Shown: positions 6,846 through 15,159 of the stretch, one piece after another
Layout: the number at the start of each line of letters is the position of its first letter
Numbering within the stretch: the first letter of the stretch is position 1
Source of the DNA: an uncultured Anaerotruncus sp.
GTDB taxonomy: Bacteria; Bacillota; Clostridia; Oscillospirales; Ruminococcaceae
Length of the DNA stretch: 53,658 nucleotides
Direction of reading: 5' to 3'
Assembly: GCA_944385965.1 (NCBI GenBank)
Contig: CALWZG010000046.1
Coordinates: 1 to 53,658 of the forward strand
Made by a program: the position numbers and the translations under genes
Notes under the pieces: generated by a model
What the model saw: the letters and a program-made list of their open reading frames with translations, nothing else
Told to the model about the DNA's origin: nothing
Databases searched by the model: none

Positions 6846-9212
6846 AATTTCTACTTCCTTTTCCGCCAGAGATTCCGGCTGTTTTATTTCGGCAGCACAG
6901 ACAGCGGAAGGCTCTTCCGCCACCGGTTCCACCGCTTTCCAGCGGGGTTTGAACAATTTTAAACGCAGAGCGTTGCTCACCACACACACCGAGCTGAGGC
7001 TCATGGCGGCCGCTCCAAACATAGGGTTCAGCTTCAGGCCCAGAGAAAGGAAAAAGACCCCTGCCGCCAAAGGAATCCCTATGGAATTATAGAAAAACGC
7101 CCAAAACAGGTTTTCTTTAATGTTGCGAATCACCGCTTTGGAAAGCTGGATGGCAGTCACCACATCCAAAAGGTCGGATTTCATCAGCACAATATCCGCT
7201 GACTCAATGGCCACATCGGTACCCGCTCCAATAGCGATTCCCACATCCGCACGGGTCAAGGCGGGGGCATCGTTGATTCCATCCCCCACCATAGCCACCC
7301 GATGGCCGCTTCCTTCCTGCTGGAACTGAGCCACCATCCGCTCCTTATCCTGAGGCAAAACCTCCGCTATGGCTGTATCAATCCCCAGCTGCTGGCGAAT
7401 GGCCTCCGCTGTGCGCTGATTGTCTCCGGTCAGCATCACCACACGAATGCCCATCTCTTTCAAGGCCTCTATGGCCGCCTTGCTGGTGGGCTTCACCGTA
7501 TCAGCCACGCCAATCAGTCCCATCAAATGGCCATCCGCCGCAAAATACAGCGGTGTCTTTCCCTGCTGGGACAGGCGCTCTCCCTGCTGTTCCAGACCCA
7601 TGGTAGGTACCTGACACTCCTGCATCATGCGCAGGTTTCCAGCCAGAAACACCTTGCCTCCCAGATTCGCCCGCACCCCCTGCCCAGGCACCGCCGAAAA
7701 CTCTTTGGCCGCCCGCAAAGGGAGTTTATGGCTCATGGCTTCCTGCACAATGGCTTCCGCCAGAGGATGCTCGGAGGGCTTTTCCACCGAAGCCGCCGCC
7801 GAGAGCAGCAGATTCTGTTCCACCCCCGGCACGGTGATGATATCCGTTACCCTGGGTTTTCCCTGGGTGATGGTTCCTGTCTTATCCAAAACCACTGTAT
7901 CAATTGTATGGGCGGTCTCCAAAGACTCCGCTGACTTTATCAGAATCCCGTTTTCCGCCCCTTTGCCGGTTCCCACCATAATCGCCACGGGGGTAGCCAA
8001 CCCCAAGGCGCAGGGACAGGAAATCACCAAAACGGAAATCCCAATGGAGAGGGCAAAGGCCACAGAATAGCCCAACAACAGCCAAACCACCGTGGCCAGC
8101 ACCGCAATGGAAATCACCACCGGGACAAAAATACCGCTGACCTGGTCCGCCAGCTTGGCGATAGGCGCTTTAGAGTTGGCAGCCTCCTCCACCAGGGCGA
8201 TGATTTGGGCCAGAGTGGTATCCCCGCCCACCTTGGTGGCCCGGAATTTAAACCAGCCGGAACGATTGATGGTAGCGGCAATGACCGCGTCTCCAGGATG
8301 TTTTTCCACAGGGATGCTTTCCCCGGTGATGGCGGACTCATCCACCGCCGAGGCCCCTTCTACAATTTCCCCATCCACCGGCACGCTCTGTCCTGGCTTC
8401 ACAATGACCAGGTCCCCTACCCGCACCGACTCCACGGGAATCTCCTGTTCCTCCCCATCCCGCTCCACCAGGGCGGTCTTGGGCGCTAAATCCATCAGCT
8501 TGGTGATGGCCTCACTGGTCTTTCCCTTGGAGCGGGTCTCCAAAAATTTCCCCAGGGTAATCAGGGTCAGAATCATGGCCGCTGACTCAAAATACAAATC
8601 CATAGAATATTGGGAAACCAATCCCATATCCCCATGGCCCAGCCCATATCCAATTTGGTATAGGGCGAATACACCGTAAATCATGGCGGCGGCGGAACCA
8701 ATGGCGATAAGGGAATCCATATTAGGGGCACCCTTGAACAAGGTCTTGAACCCCACCTGATAATATTTCCGATTCAGGTAAACCACCGGCAGGGTCAGGA
8801 GAAACTGGGTCAGGGCAAAGCTCATGGCGTTCTCCGTTCCGTGAAGCCAACCCGGCAAAGGCAGACCCGCCATATGCCCCATGGAAACATACATCAGCGG
8901 AATCATGAAGCAGAAGGAGAGAATCAGCCGCCGCTTCATCTCCGCGATTTGTTCCGCCATGGGGTCCTTCTCTTTGCCCACAGACATCTTCTTGTCTTGG
9001 GCTCCATGCACAGAGGCCCCATATCCGGCCTGTTCCACCGACTGTATGATTTCATTGGCGTTGGTGGTATTTTCATCATATTCCACCGCCATCTGATTGG
9101 AAAGCAGGTTCACGGTCACCTTGCTCACACCTGGCACCTTGCGGACCGCCTTTTCCACATGGGCGGAACAGGCAGAGCAGGTCATCCCGGTTACATCAAA
9201 TTTCTGTTCCAT
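6639..9212 (-). CDS. copA: Copper-exporting P1B-type ATPase CopA with an extra C-terminal CopZ-like domain
   Basis: An 857-residue Cu(I) efflux pump. In order: N-terminal heavy-metal domain 'GMTCSACSAHVEKA' (C12/C15); membrane helices from about 96; actuator 'TGES' (296-299); transmembrane metal site 'SCPCALGLATP' (C399/C401); phosphorylation site 'DKTGT' (D443); 'SEHPLAEAIV' nucleotide site; 'GDGINDAPAL' hinge; last helices near 700-750. After an Ala/Glu-rich linker comes a second heavy-metal domain 'GMMCAHCVAHVEKAL' (C801/C804), which is uncommon at the C-terminus. The last 68 residues look like a fused CopZ chaperone and have their own ATG and Shine-Dalgarno. ATG start after AAGGAGG. Confidence 0.95.
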   Translation of the reverse strand: MEQKFDVTGMTCSACSAHVEKAVRKVPGVSKVTVNLLSNQMAVEYDENTTNANEIIQSVEQAGYGASVHGAQDKKMSVGKEKDPMAEQIAEMKRRLILSFCFMIPLMYVSMGHMAGLPLPGWLHGTENAMSFALTQFLLTLPVVYLNRKYYQVGFKTLFKGAPNMDSLIAIGSAAAMIYGVFALYQIGYGLGHGDMGLVSQYSMDLYFESAAMILTLITLGKFLETRSKGKTSEAITKLMDLAPKTALVERDGEEQEIPVESVRVGDLVIVKPGQSVPVDGEIVEGASAVDESAITGESIPVEKHPGDAVIAATINRSGWFKFRATKVGGDTTLAQIIALVEEAANSKAPIAKLADQVSGIFVPVVISIAVLATVVWLLLGYSVAFALSIGISVLVISCPCALGLATPVAIMVGTGKGAENGILIKSAESLETAHTIDTVVLDKTGTITQGKPRVTDIITVPGVEQNLLLSAAASVEKPSEHPLAEAIVQEAMSHKLPLRAAKEFSAVPGQGVRANLGGKVFLAGNLRMMQECQVPTMGLEQQGERLSQQGKTPLYFAADGHLMGLIGVADTVKPTSKAAIEALKEMGIRVVMLTGDNQRTAEAIRQQLGIDTAIAEVLPQDKERMVAQFQQEGSGHRVAMVGDGINDAPALTRADVGIAIGAGTDVAIESADIVLMKSDLLDVVTAIQLSKAVIRNIKENLFWAFFYNSIGIPLAAGVFFLSLGLKLNPMFGAAAMSLSSVCVVSNALRLKLFKPRWKAVEPVAEEPSAVCAAEIKQPESLAEKEVEIMEKKMIIEGMMCAHCVAHVEKALNSLDGVKAKVDLEGKCANIQTEGKVSDEQLKAAVTEAGYQVVSID

Positions 9213-9226
9213 AGACGCCTCCTTAA

Positions 9227-9241
9227 CACCCCCAGGGGGTG
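9227..9241. promoter_or_regulatory. CsoR operator palindrome
   Basis: CACCCCCAGGGGGTG is a perfect 15-bp palindrome (7-bp arms around one base) between the -10 box and the copA ribosome binding site. G/C-rich palindromes of this kind are typical CsoR binding sites, and csoR is in the operon it would control. Confidence 0.75.
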
Positions 9242-9256
9242 GGGGCCTTTATAAGG

Positions 9257-9285
9257 ATTATAGACCGTTCTTGTATATTTGTCAA
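9257..9285 (-). promoter_or_regulatory. Consensus promoter of copA-csoR
   Basis: TTGACA (9280-9285), exactly 17 bases, TATAAT (9257-9262). A perfect consensus promoter placed directly upstream of the CsoR palindrome fits a strong promoter held off by a repressor. Confidence 0.9.
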
Positions 9286-9330
9286 GAGGGGTGACTCCTT
9301 TTACGGCTGTTCTGGATTTTCCAGAAGGTT

Positions 9331-9342
9331 CATACAAATAAA
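9331..9342 (+). promoter_or_regulatory. Sigma-E-like -10 element upstream of the SpoVB-like gene
   Basis: CATACAAATAAA resembles the sporulation sigma-E -10 box (CATACAnT) and is identical over 12 bases to the element before the deacetylase gene at 46,312. The matching -35 region is poor, so this is tentative. Confidence 0.3.
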
Positions 9343-9383
9343 AAGGCGGAGCTTTTCCGTACATCTCCAGAATGTGGTGAACC

Positions 9384-10877
9384 ATGAAAAAATCTCGTCT
9401 TTTCGCCTTAAATGCCGCCATTATGACCTCCACCTCCCTGCTGCTGAGCAGTGTGGGGGTTTGGTTCAATCTATACCTGTCCAACCGGCTGGGAGCGGTG
9501 GGAATGGGAATCTTCCAGCTGATGGCCTCTGTCTCCACCCTGGCCCTCACCTTAGCCTGTTCTGGAATCGGGCTGGCCTCCACCCGCATGGTGGCTGAGG
9601 AGCTGGTTCGTCCCCAGGGAAATATCCGGCGGACCATGCGCCGCTGTCTGCTTCATGGGCTCTTTTTTGGAACCCTCTCCTGCCTGATTCTCTGGAAGTT
9701 CGCTCCAATCATCGGTTCACGGCTGCTGGGAGCGGTGGAAACCATTCGCCCTTTGCGGGCAATGGCTTTATCCCTGCCCTTCATCGCCTGCTCCTGTTCC
9801 ATGAACGGATACTTCACCGCCATGCGGCATGTAGCCAAATCCTCTCTGGTACAGATGATTGAGCAATTTTTACGGTTGGGGCTTACCATTTACGCCTTGG
9901 AGCTGCTGATTCCCAATGGGGATTTGGAGCGGGCCTGTCTGGCTGTGGCCCTTTCAGGGATGGTTTCAGAGGGATGCGCTTGCCTGACCGCCTGGATTCT
10001 TTACCGGCTGGACAGCCGCAATTGCCCCAGAGGCAGCGCCACAGGCCAAACAAGAAAACTGTTGGGGATTTCTCTGCCGGTGGCTTTCAGCACCTATTTG
10101 CGTCAGGGACTATCCACCATCAAGCACCTTTTAATTCCTGTGCGTTTGCAGGCAGGAGGATTGAGCGCCCCGGTTTCGGTGGCGGTATTTGGGGCGGTGC
10201 AAGGGGTAGCCCTTCCGGTGCTGCTGTTTCCCTATGCTTTTTTTGACGCCTTTAACCTGTTGATTATCCCAGAATTGGCTCAGGCTCACACCAAGGGACA
10301 GCGTTCTGCTCCGGTGGTGGAGAAAATGCTTTCCCTCACCCTCACCTGTTCTATGATTGTCTGTGGGGTCCTGTTTTATTTTTCCCATGAAATTGGGGAT
10401 TTGGTTTCAGACCATCCGGATGTGGGGGTTTATATCCGACTATTGGCGCCCATTGTGCCTGTAATGTATCTGGACACAGCAGTGGACAGTATGCTGAAAG
10501 GACTGGACCAACAGGTCTATGTGATGCGCTGCAATGTGATTGACGCGTTTTTCAGCATGGCGTCGGTATGGGTATTGCTTCCGATTCTGGGGATTAAGGG
10601 CTACATCCTCATTATCTGCGCCAGCGAGCTGTTTAATTTTTCCCTCAGCGTCAGCAAGCTGTGGGAAACCACCCATTTTTATCTGGATCTCTCCTTTCAG
10701 GTGGTCCGCCCTTTTCTCTGCGCCGCTATCTCAGTGGTCTCGGCAGGGCTCTTTCGGGGAATTCTGCCTGATGGGAATCCAGGGACTATCTGTTTGATGG
10801 CTTTATCTGGCCTTTTTTATGCTCTGCTGATTCGTCTTTCCACTTCTTCATCCTATCAATCCCTTGGAAAGTTATAA
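9384..10877 (+). CDS. SpoVB-like polysaccharide/lipid flippase (MOP superfamily)
   Basis: 497 residues with about 12-14 membrane helices and few charged loops. It opens 'MKKSRLFALNAAIMTSTSLLLSSVGVWFN'-style (basic start, first helix, then 'LSNRLGAVGMGIFQLMASV'), the pattern of SpoVB/MurJ-type multidrug/oligosaccharidyl-lipid/polysaccharide flippases. SpoVB is needed for spore cortex synthesis in Bacillus. Other members flip lipid II or wall-polymer precursors, so the substrate is inferred. The ATG has only a weak ribosome binding site (GGTG). The gene stands alone, divergent from copA, with a sigma-E-like -10 box. If that box is real, expression would be in the mother cell. Confidence 0.75.
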   Translation: MKKSRLFALNAAIMTSTSLLLSSVGVWFNLYLSNRLGAVGMGIFQLMASVSTLALTLACSGIGLASTRMVAEELVRPQGNIRRTMRRCLLHGLFFGTLSCLILWKFAPIIGSRLLGAVETIRPLRAMALSLPFIACSCSMNGYFTAMRHVAKSSLVQMIEQFLRLGLTIYALELLIPNGDLERACLAVALSGMVSEGCACLTAWILYRLDSRNCPRGSATGQTRKLLGISLPVAFSTYLRQGLSTIKHLLIPVRLQAGGLSAPVSVAVFGAVQGVALPVLLFPYAFFDAFNLLIIPELAQAHTKGQRSAPVVEKMLSLTLTCSMIVCGVLFYFSHEIGDLVSDHPDVGVYIRLLAPIVPVMYLDTAVDSMLKGLDQQVYVMRCNVIDAFFSMASVWVLLPILGIKGYILIICASELFNFSLSVSKLWETTHFYLDLSFQVVRPFLCAAISVVSAGLFRGILPDGNPGTICLMALSGLFYALLIRLSTSSSYQSLGKL

Positions 10878-10903
10878 AAATTTTTGAGACAGGAGCGCCT
10901 CCC

Positions 10904-10932
10904 TTGACATTGGTTTTTGAATCGCTTATAAT
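10904..10932 (+). promoter_or_regulatory. Consensus promoter upstream of the MATE gene leader
   Basis: TTGACA (10904-10909), 17-base spacer, TATAAT (10927-10932). The match is perfect, so transcription should start near 10939, about 120 bases before the MATE start codon. Confidence 0.9.
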
Positions 10933-10938
10933 AGCCTT

Positions 10939-11058
10939 GTTCATCGGAGGGTATATAATAAATAGAGATTATATGCTGGATAAGATGCCGGGCCGCACCC
11001 GTGTTCTTATCCAGCTTTTTTATTTATCCCCTCCATAGTTTGTGTTGGGAGGACCATT
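10939..11058 (+). promoter_or_regulatory. Structured leader of the MATE gene with an internal terminator (candidate cis-regulatory RNA)
   Basis: The leader contains, in order: GGAGGG (10946-10951); hairpin ATATAAT/ATTATAT (10953-10959/10968-10974); and a long hairpin, GCTGGATAAGA/TCTTATCCAGC (10975-10985/11005-11015), with an inner CGGG/CCCG stem and a symmetric 3x3 internal loop. Then come TTTTTT (11016-11021), CCCTCC (11029-11034) and the Shine-Dalgarno GGGAGGA (11047-11053). The hairpin plus T tract is an intrinsic terminator inside the leader. CCCTCC can pair either with the early GGAGGG or (CCTCC) with the Shine-Dalgarno. This is the layout of an attenuator or riboswitch. I do not recognise the class. 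Confidence 0.55.
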
Positions 11059-12414
11059 ATGGAAAACAAGCTTACACAGGGAAATGTCTACCACTCCTTA
11101 ATCCGGTTTGCCGCCCCGTTTTTACTGGCCCATCTGCTTCAGGTTTTTTATGGGGCCACCGATCTTTTTGTGGTAGGTCAGTTCGCCACCACCGCCGATG
11201 TCTCTGCGGTGGCCATTGGCAGTCAGGTGATGAATCTGTTTACCTACGCGGTGATTGGAGTTACCACAGGGGCCACCGTTCTGCTGGGAAGGTATTTCGG
11301 CTCCAACAAGCCCAAGGAACTTGCCAAAACTGTGGGAAGCGCCATTGTTCTATTCAGTTTTTTAGCGGTTATACTTACCATCCTTCTTTCCCTTTGCCGG
11401 GACCAGATTGTTTCCATTATGAGTACCCCGGAGGAAGCAGTTCCCGGAACCCAGGCTTATCTGGGGATATGCTTTCTGGGGGTAGCCTTTATCGTTGGAT
11501 ACAATGTGGTAAGCGGTATTCTTCGGGGACTTGGGGATTCCAAAACCCCGCTTTTATTCGTCGCCATCGCCTGCGCCATTAACGTGGTGATGGACTTCCT
11601 TTTGGTATGCGGATTTCATATGGGCGCCAAAGGAGCCGCCATTGCCACGGTAGGGGCCCAAGGGGTCAGCTTCTTTTTCGCTCTGTTCTTTTTAAAGCGC
11701 CGGGGACTGGGATTTCCCTTTGGATGGCGGGATATTGGGTTCCACCCGGTTCAAATTCGGTTGATTCTGAAAAATGGGCTGCCGCTGGCTTTGCAGGACG
11801 CTTTGGTAAGTGCTTCCTTCCTGCTGATTACCATTATTGTGAACCACATGGGGCTGGTGGCTTCGGCCGCGGTGGGGGTTGTGGAAAAGCTTATCGGTTT
11901 CCTGATGCTTCCTTCTATCGCCATGAGTGCCGCTGTGGCTGCTATGGTGGCTCAAAACGTGGGTGCCGGCCAATACCCCAGAGCGAAAAAATGTATGTGG
12001 GGCGGGGTTGCTTTTTCTTTGGCTTTCGCTGTGGTTATCTGCCTGTTTTGTCAATTTTGGGGAGCCACACTCACCGGCTTATTCACCAGTGAGACTTCGG
12101 TAAAACTGGCGGCGGCGGATTATCTGCGCAGCTATTCCATAGACTGTGTGATGGTAGCCTTTGTTTTTTCTTTTAATGGATATTTCAATGGCTGCGGACG
12201 GTCAATTTTTTCAATGGCCCACAGCCTGACCACCACCTTTTTATTCAGAATTCCTCTTTCCCTTCTATTCAGTAAGGTGAGTTTCACCTCCTTATATTTG
12301 ATGGGGGTAGCAGCACCTTTTTCCACCTTTGTATCTTTGATTCTGTGCCTGATATATTTGCGGTGGCTTAACCGCACTGGGATTTATAAAACTTCTTCCC
12401 CTTCTGAACACTGA
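11059..12414 (+). CDS. MATE family efflux transporter
   Basis: 451 residues, 12 membrane helices in two homologous halves, starting 'MENKLTQGNVYHSLIRFAAP' and 'GATDLFVVGQF', the N-terminal signature of DinF/NorM-like MATE proteins in Clostridia. The second half shows 'KNGLPLALQDALVSASFLL' and 'AAMVAQNVGAGQYPRAKK'. MATE proteins export organic cations or drugs in exchange for H+ or Na+. The substrate is unknown. ATG start after a strong GGGAGGA. It is preceded by a perfect promoter and a leader with an internal terminator, so expression is probably controlled by premature termination or Shine-Dalgarno masking. Confidence 0.92.
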   Translation: MENKLTQGNVYHSLIRFAAPFLLAHLLQVFYGATDLFVVGQFATTADVSAVAIGSQVMNLFTYAVIGVTTGATVLLGRYFGSNKPKELAKTVGSAIVLFSFLAVILTILLSLCRDQIVSIMSTPEEAVPGTQAYLGICFLGVAFIVGYNVVSGILRGLGDSKTPLLFVAIACAINVVMDFLLVCGFHMGAKGAAIATVGAQGVSFFFALFFLKRRGLGFPFGWRDIGFHPVQIRLILKNGLPLALQDALVSASFLLITIIVNHMGLVASAAVGVVEKLIGFLMLPSIAMSAAVAAMVAQNVGAGQYPRAKKCMWGGVAFSLAFAVVICLFCQFWGATLTGLFTSETSVKLAAADYLRSYSIDCVMVAFVFSFNGYFNGCGRSIFSMAHSLTTTFLFRIPLSLLFSKVSFTSLYLMGVAAPFSTFVSLILCLIYLRWLNRTGIYKTSSPSEH

Positions 12415-12432
12415 TGCGAAGAAACAATGCAG

Positions 12433-12472
12433 AAAAAGCCCCCTTTCGGCGATTGCCGAAAGGGGGCTTTTT
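12433..12472. terminator. Bidirectional terminator between the MATE gene and rnfB
   Basis: An 18-bp perfect stem (12433-12450/12455-12472) around GATT, with A5/T5 flanks, lies between convergent genes. Confidence 0.92.
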
Positions 12473-12492
12473 AAACAGAAAATCTCAGAATC

Positions 12493-13332
12493 TTATTTGG
12501 CGTTGATAGCGGAAGCCGCCTCTGCGCTGCTGATGCTTACGCAGCGGGACTCACAGGTAACAATGGCTCCTGTGGGACATGCCGCTACACAATCCCCACA
12601 GTTGACGCACTTAGCGGGGTCAATCGCCGCCAGATTGTCAGTAACAGTGATTGCGCCATGCTGACAGGTCTTCTCGCACTTCTTGCAGCCGATGCAGCCG
12701 TTTTTACAAACCTTACGGGTAAAGGCACCCTTGTCATGAGAACTGCATCCCACAAACACAGTGCTGGATTTGGGAATGATGCTGATTAAGTGGTTGGGGC
12801 AGGTTTTAGCGCACATACCGCAGCCTACACAAACACTCTTATCGATTACAGCGATTCCATCCACAATGGCGATGGCGCCATATTTACAGGCTTCCAGACA
12901 GTCTCCATAACCCAGGCATCCATGAGAGCAGCTGCCCTTGCCCTGATAAAAATAGTTACAGGCGGCACAGGACTTTTTCCCCTCATAGTCCATAATGGGT
13001 TCGGTGGAATAGCAGTTTCCAGAGCAGCGCACAACGGCATATTGCTCCACTACCTCTCCAGCCTCCACGCCCATGGCGGCACTGACAGCGGCAGCGCAGC
13101 CTGCTCCACCAGGAACGCAAAGATTGGTAGCCGCTCCACTATGGGCCACAGCTTTGGCGTAATCGTCACAACCAGCGTAACCGCAGGCACCGCAGTTGGC
13201 GCCAGGCAGCTCCGCCCGAACCTTCTCAAAAATCTCATCAGCGGGCAGCGCCATTACTTTGGCAGCAATGACCAGAACCACCGAGCAAACCAGCCCGATT
13301 CCGCCCACAACCACAATTGGCATTACTAACAT
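12493..13332 (-). CDS. rnfB: RnfB, iron-sulphur subunit of the Rnf complex
   Basis: 279 residues. It has an N-terminal membrane anchor (about 4-28), then the Fe4S motif 'GANCGACGYAGCDDYAKAV' followed by further cysteine clusters: 'SCAACNYF...CSHGCLGYGDCLEACKYGAI', 'CVGCGMCAKTCPNHLI', 'CIGCKKCEKTCQHGAI' and 'CVNCGDCVAACPTGAI'. RnfB is taken to be the ferredoxin entry point that feeds electrons into the membrane complex. The many clusters match Clostridia-type RnfB. It is the last gene of the apbE-rnf operon, 15 bases after rnfA, and a terminator follows. ATG start with a GGGAGGTG-like site. Confidence 0.95.
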   Translation of the reverse strand: MLVMPIVVVGGIGLVCSVVLVIAAKVMALPADEIFEKVRAELPGANCGACGYAGCDDYAKAVAHSGAATNLCVPGGAGCAAAVSAAMGVEAGEVVEQYAVVRCSGNCYSTEPIMDYEGKKSCAACNYFYQGKGSCSHGCLGYGDCLEACKYGAIAIVDGIAVIDKSVCVGCGMCAKTCPNHLISIIPKSSTVFVGCSSHDKGAFTRKVCKNGCIGCKKCEKTCQHGAITVTDNLAAIDPAKCVNCGDCVAACPTGAIVTCESRCVSISSAEAASAINAK

Positions 13333-13347
13333 GACCGCACCTCCCTA

Positions 13348-13941
13348 TCAACCAAACAGGCCATCAACGATTCCGCTGAAGCCCATGAAACTTACCGCGC
13401 AGATAGAGGCGGCAATCAAAGTGATGGGGATTCCCTGGAAGGATTTGGGGATGCTCTTGGAAGCGTCTACCCGGGAACGTACTCCAGAGAACAGAACCAT
13501 CGCCAGCATGAAGCCCAGACCGGAACCAATGGAGTTTACCATGGACTCAGCGAAATTGTAGCCTTCATCCAAGTTCAGGATAGTAACACCCAAAACCGCG
13601 CAGTTGGTGGTAATCAGCGGCAGGTAAATTCCCAAGGAAGCGTGCAGCGCCGGGATATACTTTTTCATGGCGATTTCGATGAACTGTACCAGAGCAGCGA
13701 TAATCAGAATAAATACGATGGTTTGCAGATAAGAAAGTCCGCGGGGTACCAGGACATAGATGTAAATAGGCCAGGTGGCGGCGGTGGCCAGCGCCATAAC
13801 AAAGGTTACCGCTACGGACATACCAAAAGCGGAATCCAGTTTTTTACTAACGCCCAAGAAGGGGCAGATACCCAAGAACTTGGACAATACATAGTTGTTT
13901 ACCAGGATAGCGCTGACCAGGATGATTGCGAACTGTTTCAT
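13348..13941 (-). CDS. rnfA: RnfA, membrane subunit of the Rnf complex
   Basis: A 197-residue protein with six membrane helices. Conserved motifs 'KFLGICPFLGVSKKLDSAFG' (about 22-41) and 'LITTNCAVLGVTILN' (about 110) contain the two cysteines that, with their counterparts in the homologous RnfE, hold an iron-sulphur centre within the membrane in structures of Rnf/NQR complexes. It overlaps rnfE by an ATGA junction, as expected for two subunits made in equal amounts with opposite topology. ATG start after GGGAGGAG. Confidence 0.96.
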   Translation of the reverse strand: MKQFAIILVSAILVNNYVLSKFLGICPFLGVSKKLDSAFGMSVAVTFVMALATAATWPIYIYVLVPRGLSYLQTIVFILIIAALVQFIEIAMKKYIPALHASLGIYLPLITTNCAVLGVTILNLDEGYNFAESMVNSIGSGLGFMLAMVLFSGVRSRVDASKSIPKSFQGIPITLIAASICAVSFMGFSGIVDGLFG

Positions 13942-14630
13942 TCGTTAGCTCCTCCCTTCTGAGCGGCGGCACAAGCGGCGGCAGAAGGACAGCCCGCACA
14001 GCCGAATTCCTTCTTTTTGATGGCTTTTCCATTGGTCAGATAATTGACCAGAGCGATCAGCGCTCCATAAACCATGAATCCGCCGGGAGCCAGCAGGAAC
14101 ACGATGACGGGATCCCACAGTTTGGAGGTCAGGTCAATGCCCATCCAGGAACCATTACCGATAAACTCACGGATGGAGCCCATGCAGAACAGCGCCAGGG
14201 TAAAGCCCAAGCCCATACCGATACCATCGCAGGCGGAAGCCAGAACGGTGTTCTTGTTGGCGAACATCTCGGCACGGCCCAGAATGATGCAGTTTACTAC
14301 GATCAAAGGCAGATACACACCCAGCGCCTTATCCAGAGAAGGAGCGTAAGCCTTTACCAGGAACTGAACAATGGTTACGAAGCTGGCGATTACAACGATA
14401 TAACATGGGATACGTACACTGTCAGGAATGATTTTCTTCAGCAAAGAGATAACCACGTTGGAACCAATCAGAACCACCATAGCCGCCAGGCCCATGCCCA
14501 AGCCATTGACAGCCTGAGTGGTAACAGCCAGGGACGGACAGGTTCCCAGAATCAGCACCAGGGTGGGATTTTCCTTGATGATGCCGTTCAGCAGAACTTG
14601 CATATTGCTTTTGCCATTTGGATTGCTCAT
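13938..14630 (-). CDS. rnfE: RnfE, membrane subunit of the Rnf complex
   Basis: 230 residues, six membrane helices, homologous to RnfA. The two cysteine motifs are 'LVLILGTCPSLAVT' (about 29-42) and 'LIVVNCIILGRAEMFANKN' (about 107-125). It pairs with RnfA to bind the membrane iron-sulphur centre between ferredoxin-side and NAD-side cofactors. The C-terminal tail is cysteine-containing ('FGCAGCPSAAACAAAQKGG'), an extension that many RnfE proteins lack. It lies 2 bases after rnfG. ATG start with GGGGAGGG upstream. Confidence 0.95.
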   Translation of the reverse strand: MSNPNGKSNMQVLLNGIIKENPTLVLILGTCPSLAVTTQAVNGLGMGLAAMVVLIGSNVVISLLKKIIPDSVRIPCYIVVIASFVTIVQFLVKAYAPSLDKALGVYLPLIVVNCIILGRAEMFANKNTVLASACDGIGMGLGFTLALFCMGSIREFIGNGSWMGIDLTSKLWDPVIVFLLAPGGFMVYGALIALVNYLTNGKAIKKKEFGCAGCPSAAACAAAQKGGANE

Positions 14631-14632
14631 GT

Positions 14633-15142
14633 TTACGCGCCCTCCCCTAAAGTTTCATATGCTTTAAAAGCAGTCTGAACGCATCTGATAAATGCGTTGG
14701 AGGAGATGGTGGCGCCAGTGATGGTCTCCACACCCTCCAGGGTTTGGTCTTTGCCCTTGAATTGCTCGGTAAAGTCAGGCATACCTGTCTTGGAACCCAA
14801 TCCAGGGGTCTCGCTGTTGTCCATCAGCTTGGTACCGGTCAATTTTCCATCGGTGCCAATGCCGACCATAACGGTATAAGCGCCGCCGAAGCCCTTATCC
14901 TGGACCTTCAGGGCGTAGCCATTTCCAGCGTCATCCTTGCCTACTGCCAGAACGCCTTCCATCTCGCAGGCTACCTCAGTGAAAGAGGTGGACCCAGGGA
15001 CAACCTCCATCATCGCCTGGTCAGAAGCCTTTTTCTCAGCGGCCGCGATTAAAGGAGCGGTTTGATTGTAGGTCAGGCCCAGCAGGGCGGACGCGATAAT
15101 ACAAATCACTGTCAAAACAATGATTGGTTTAGCTTGATTCAT
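14633..15142 (-). CDS. rnfG: RnfG, FMN-carrying subunit of the Rnf complex
   Basis: 169 residues. One N-terminal membrane helix (about 7-28) anchors an extracytoplasmic flavin domain. The flavinylation motif 'TITGATISSNA' lies near the C-terminus, and T145 is the residue expected to carry FMN through a phosphoester bond made by ApbE, whose gene starts this operon. Further conserved residues are 'DNSETPGLGSK' (about 108-118). Size is slightly below that of proteobacterial RnfG. ATG start after AAGGAGGAG. Confidence 0.95.
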   Translation of the reverse strand: MNQAKPIIVLTVICIIASALLGLTYNQTAPLIAAAEKKASDQAMMEVVPGSTSFTEVACEMEGVLAVGKDDAGNGYALKVQDKGFGGAYTVMVGIGTDGKLTGTKLMDNSETPGLGSKTGMPDFTEQFKGKDQTLEGVETITGATISSNAFIRCVQTAFKAYETLGEGA

Positions 15143-15159
15143 CCTGCACTCCTCCTTAT

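Noticed and set aside
9141..9260. Frameshift signal for CopA/CopZ like that of E. coli copA
   Set aside because: Here the CopZ-like domain is C-terminal and in frame. An internal start, not frameshifting near the 5' end, is the only plausible way to a second product.
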